A stretch of DNA of 8,270 nt from Firmicutes bacterium UBA7709 (GTDB lineage Bacteria > Bacillota_A > Clostridia > Peptostreptococcales > Anaerovoracaceae), in NCBI GenBank assembly GCA_002482405.1, contig DLFX01000214.1, positions 49,244-57,513 on the forward strand, given 5' to 3'. The notes beneath the pieces are model-generated. The model was not told the origin of the DNA, made no database searches, and saw only the letters and a program-made list of their open reading frames with translations. How positions within the stretch are numbered: the first letter of the stretch is position 1; each line of letters starts with the position of its first letter. Below, piece by piece: positions 6,315 to 8,270 of the stretch. Made by a program: the position numbers and the translations under genes.

Positions 6315-7817
6315 TTATTCGCCGGCATGCATGATGCCAAGAACCTCCAGTTCTTTGGAATTTAGACCAATACCTCTCAGCATAAGCCGGTTGCCGGTAA
6401 GAGCTTCAATGGAATTGATCCCCATCCCGCCCATCATTTCTTTGATTTCATGAGTCCATGCGGACACGAGATTGACCAGCCTCCTTTTTCCCTCCTCGGG
6501 ATCGAGCCGGGAGACAAGCGCGGGATCCTGCGTGGCGATCCCCCAGTTGCATGTGCCGCTGTGGCAGCCGCGGCAGAGGTGGCAGCCCAGGGCGATAAGG
6601 GCGCCGGTTGCGATATAAACTGCGTCCGCTCCCAATGCGATGGCTTTTACCACGTCCGCGCTGCTGCGGATACTTCCTCCCGCAATGAGGGATACGTTTC
6701 CGCGGATCCCTTCCCGGCGCAGTCTCTCATCGACGCTGGCCAGCGCAAGCTCGATGGGGATGCCAACATTGTCGCGGATTCTGGTGGGAGCGGCCCCGGT
6801 GCCTCCCCGGAAACCGTCCAGGGCGATGATATCGGCGCCGCTGCGCGCGATTCCGCTGGCAATGGAGGAAATATTATGAACCGCGGCGACCTTGACAATG
6901 ATCGGTTTTTTATAGTCGGTGGCTTCCTTGAGGGAGTAAACAAGCTGCCGCAGATCTTCAATGGAATAAATATCGTGGTGAGGGGCCGGCGATATGGCGT
7001 CGGACCCCTCCGGGGTCATCCTGGTCCGGGAGATGTCGCCGACAATTTTATTTCCCGGCAAATGGCCTCCGATCCCGGGCTTCGCACCCTGGCCCATCTT
7101 GATTTCTATCGCCGCTCCGGCGTCCAGGTAGCCCTTGTATACGCCGAAACGTCCGGAAGCGACCTGTGTGATGGTATTGCCGCTGTATTGGTAAAAATCC
7201 TCATGCAATCCCCCTTCTCCCGTGTTATAGAAGGTGCCCAGTTCCACCGCCGCCCGGGCCAGGCTTTCGTGGGCGTTATAGCTGATGGAACCGTAGGACA
7301 TGGCGGAGAAAAGGATCGGAACATCCAGCGCAATGTGAGGCGGCAGGTTATTCTTGATTTTCCCGGTTTCATCCCGTTCAATGGCAGAAGGCCTGGCGCC
7401 AAGAAAAACCTTGGTCTCCATCGGCTCTCGCAGGGGATCGATGGAAGGGTTGGTGACCTGTGAAGCGTTGATCAGGATCTTATCCCAATAGACGGGCATT
7501 TCCTTAGGGTTCCCCATGGAGGAAAGCAGGACGCCGCCTGTTTCCGCCTGGGAATAGATCTCTGTGATCGTTCTCCGGGTCCAGTTGGCATTATGCCTGA
7601 AATTATGGTCCGATTTTGTTATTTTCAGCGCCCTTGAAGGGCAAATGCAGACGCAGCGGTGACAGTCCACGCATTTTGAATCGTCAGTTGTCAGTTTGCC
7701 GTCTTCCATATAAAAATGGACGTGGTTTGCACACTGGGAAACGCATTGGCCGCAGCTGACGCACCGTTCCTTATTGCGTACGACTTCAAATTCCGGATAG
7801 AAATAATTAATTGCCAT
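6315..7817 (-). CDS. Glutamate synthase FMN/Fe-S subunit with N-terminal ferredoxin domain
   Basis: This 500-residue central subunit of a three-part (archaeal-type) glutamate synthase makes glutamate from 2-oxoglutarate, reducing power and ammonia channelled from the amidotransferase subunit. Residues 19-29 (CVSCGQCVSQC) and 49-59 (CVDCHRCVCIC) form a 2[4Fe-4S] ferredoxin module that conventional GltB lacks. The FMN barrel follows, with SAMSYGSIS (171-179), FYNTGEGG (196-203), IKMGQGAKPGIGG (239-251), SPAPHHDIYSIEDL (276-289), DGFRGGTGAAP (334-344) and IAGGSIRS (378-385). The 3[Fe-S] cluster ligands in the usual C-x5-C-x4-C spacing are C412, C418 and C423, with an extra C415, before GIATQDP. 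The ATG at 7817 lies inside the end of the upstream subunit gene, an 11-base overlap, with GGGGGTGG 5 bases before it. No NADPH-binding domain is present, so electrons must come from ferredoxin or a separate reductase. Confidence 0.93.
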   Translation of the reverse strand: MAINYFYPEFEVVRNKERCVSCGQCVSQCANHVHFYMEDGKLTTDDSKCVDCHRCVCICPSRALKITKSDHNFRHNANWTRRTITEIYSQAETGGVLLSSMGNPKEMPVYWDKILINASQVTNPSIDPLREPMETKVFLGARPSAIERDETGKIKNNLPPHIALDVPILFSAMSYGSISYNAHESLARAAVELGTFYNTGEGGLHEDFYQYSGNTITQVASGRFGVYKGYLDAGAAIEIKMGQGAKPGIGGHLPGNKIVGDISRTRMTPEGSDAISPAPHHDIYSIEDLRQLVYSLKEATDYKKPIIVKVAAVHNISSIASGIARSGADIIALDGFRGGTGAAPTRIRDNVGIPIELALASVDERLRREGIRGNVSLIAGGSIRSSADVVKAIALGADAVYIATGALIALGCHLCRGCHSGTCNWGIATQDPALVSRLDPEEGKRRLVNLVSAWTHEIKEMMGGMGINSIEALTGNRLMLRGIGLNSKELEVLGIMHAGE

Positions 7818-8268
7818 TCATGCCACCCCCATTCAGCGTAAAGATCGCCGGTTCGCCGCCTTTCGGAGACCAGAGTCTGTCCAGCTCCTGGGTGAGAACG
7901 CGGATGGCGCACTCCTCGCTTGCAATATAGACCATATCGCCCTTTTCCCCGATTACCATGGAACGCAGCTTGAGCCGGTCGTTCAGCGCCATGATTCCAT
8001 TCTGGAAACCCAGAAGAATGGAAAACGGACCGGTGATGAGCAGGCTGCTGAAGGTATTGCGAAGGTAGGTCAGGATTTCCCGCTCCTCATCCGGCCTGCT
8101 TTCTATCGTCGACCAGAACGGCGCGGCAATCACATGAGCCAATTCGTTCAGGGTAAGCCTCCGCTTCCTTATAAGAAAATCGACGATATAGGTGATCACT
8201 TCCGTATCGGTTAGGAGATTACACTGGTAGCCGAACATTTCAATATACCTTCGGTTGGTATCGTAAGA
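7807..8268 (-). CDS. Glutamate synthase glutamine amidotransferase subunit, C-terminal fragment
   Basis: These are the last 153 residues of a class II glutamine amidotransferase (GltB domain 1 as a separate protein). The frame is open to the right edge of the window, so the ATG at 8238 is internal and the N-terminal catalytic cysteine is not visible. The fragment begins SYDTNRRYIEMFGYQ and includes TDTEVITYIVDFLIRKR, the TDTEV segment being typical of class II amidotransferases. It continues through VIAAPFW, TYLRNTFSSLLITGPFSILLG and GEKGDMVYIASEECAIR, matching the stand-alone amidotransferase partner of split glutamate synthases. This subunit hydrolyses glutamine to release ammonia for the FMN subunit. 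Its TAA stop lies 11 bases inside the next gene, and its last residues (NGGGMNGN) are encoded by the next gene's ribosome binding site and start region, implying tight translational coupling. Confidence 0.88.
   Translation of the reverse strand, partial: SYDTNRRYIEMFGYQCNLLTDTEVITYIVDFLIRKRRLTLNELAHVIAAPFWSTIESRPDEEREILTYLRNTFSSLLITGPFSILLGFQNGIMALNDRLKLRSMVIGEKGDMVYIASEECAIRVLTQELDRLWSPKGGEPAIFTLNGGGMNGN
7823..7830 (-). promoter_or_regulatory. Ribosome binding site of the FMN subunit gene, inside the amidotransferase gene
   Basis: On the - strand GGGGGTGG lies 5 bases before the ATG at 7817, within the coding region of the preceding subunit. It settles the choice of that ATG over the out-of-frame ATG at 7821, which is a Met codon of the upstream gene. 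The overlap ATGAATGGCAATTAA contains the upstream gene's last four codons, its stop, and the new start. Confidence 0.65.
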
Positions 8269-8270
8269 AG

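Noticed and set aside
6450..7463. Open frame of 337 codons on the + strand over the glutamate synthase FMN subunit
   Set aside because: The - strand encodes a full set of FMN, [4Fe-4S] and 3Fe-4S motifs; the + frame has no family features and is a shadow.
5574..8268. N-methylglutamate synthase (three-subunit Mgs) instead of glutamate synthase
   Set aside because: The subunit split is similar, but the N-terminal 2[4Fe-4S] module and close agreement with GltB FMN and 3Fe-4S motifs favour glutamate synthase; no methylamine genes are visible.
1..8270. CRISPR arrays, insertion sequences, tRNA or rRNA genes
   Set aside because: No regularly spaced repeats, transposase motifs, terminal inverted repeats or tRNA-like cloverleafs were seen; coding genes fill almost the whole window.

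Overview
This 8.3 kb window looks like chromosomal DNA from an anaerobic Firmicute of class Clostridia with roughly balanced base composition. The evidence is the strong AGGAGG-type ribosome binding sites, a Gram-positive RsbV/RsbW/SigB module, a Bacillus-type TrpRS, and a three-gene, ferredoxin-domain glutamate synthase of the kind found in archaea, Thermotogae and many Clostridia. A member of the Anaerovoracaceae/Peptostreptococcales is possible, but that is only a guess. The gyrB-gyrA pair suggests a position near the replication origin, although no dnaA or oriC is visible.

Layout. Positions 1-5521 read rightward: the 3' end of gyrB, complete gyrA, rsbV, rsbW, sigB and trpS, all closely spaced (13, 46, 23, 10 and 54 bases). 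A rho-independent terminator at about 5548-5573 closes this block. Positions 5574-8270 read leftward: the 3' part of a glutamine amidotransferase subunit gene entering from the right edge, the FMN/Fe-S synthase subunit gene, and the GXGXG subunit gene. The two blocks converge on a 52-base gap.

How the genes work together. GyrB and GyrA form DNA gyrase. RsbV, RsbW and SigB form a partner-switching module: RsbW holds SigB inactive or phosphorylates RsbV on Ser59, and dephosphorylated RsbV releases SigB. A perfect sigma-B consensus promoter (GTTTAA, 14 bases, GGGTAT) lies just after gyrA and directly before rsbV, implying positive autoregulation. No upstream sensor or RsbU/RsbP-type phosphatase gene is present here. 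TrpS charges tRNA-Trp and may be read through from sigB. The leftward genes encode the three parts of a split glutamate synthase: ammonia release from glutamine, the FMN/Fe-S synthase site and the structural beta-helix.

No mobile element, CRISPR array, tRNA or rRNA was seen. Every gene belongs to a recognisable family and I do not see a wholly new system. The points most worth checking are the sigma-B promoter wedged behind gyrA, the compact sensor-less sigB operon with a cysteine-rich RsbW, and the electron donor of the split glutamate synthase.
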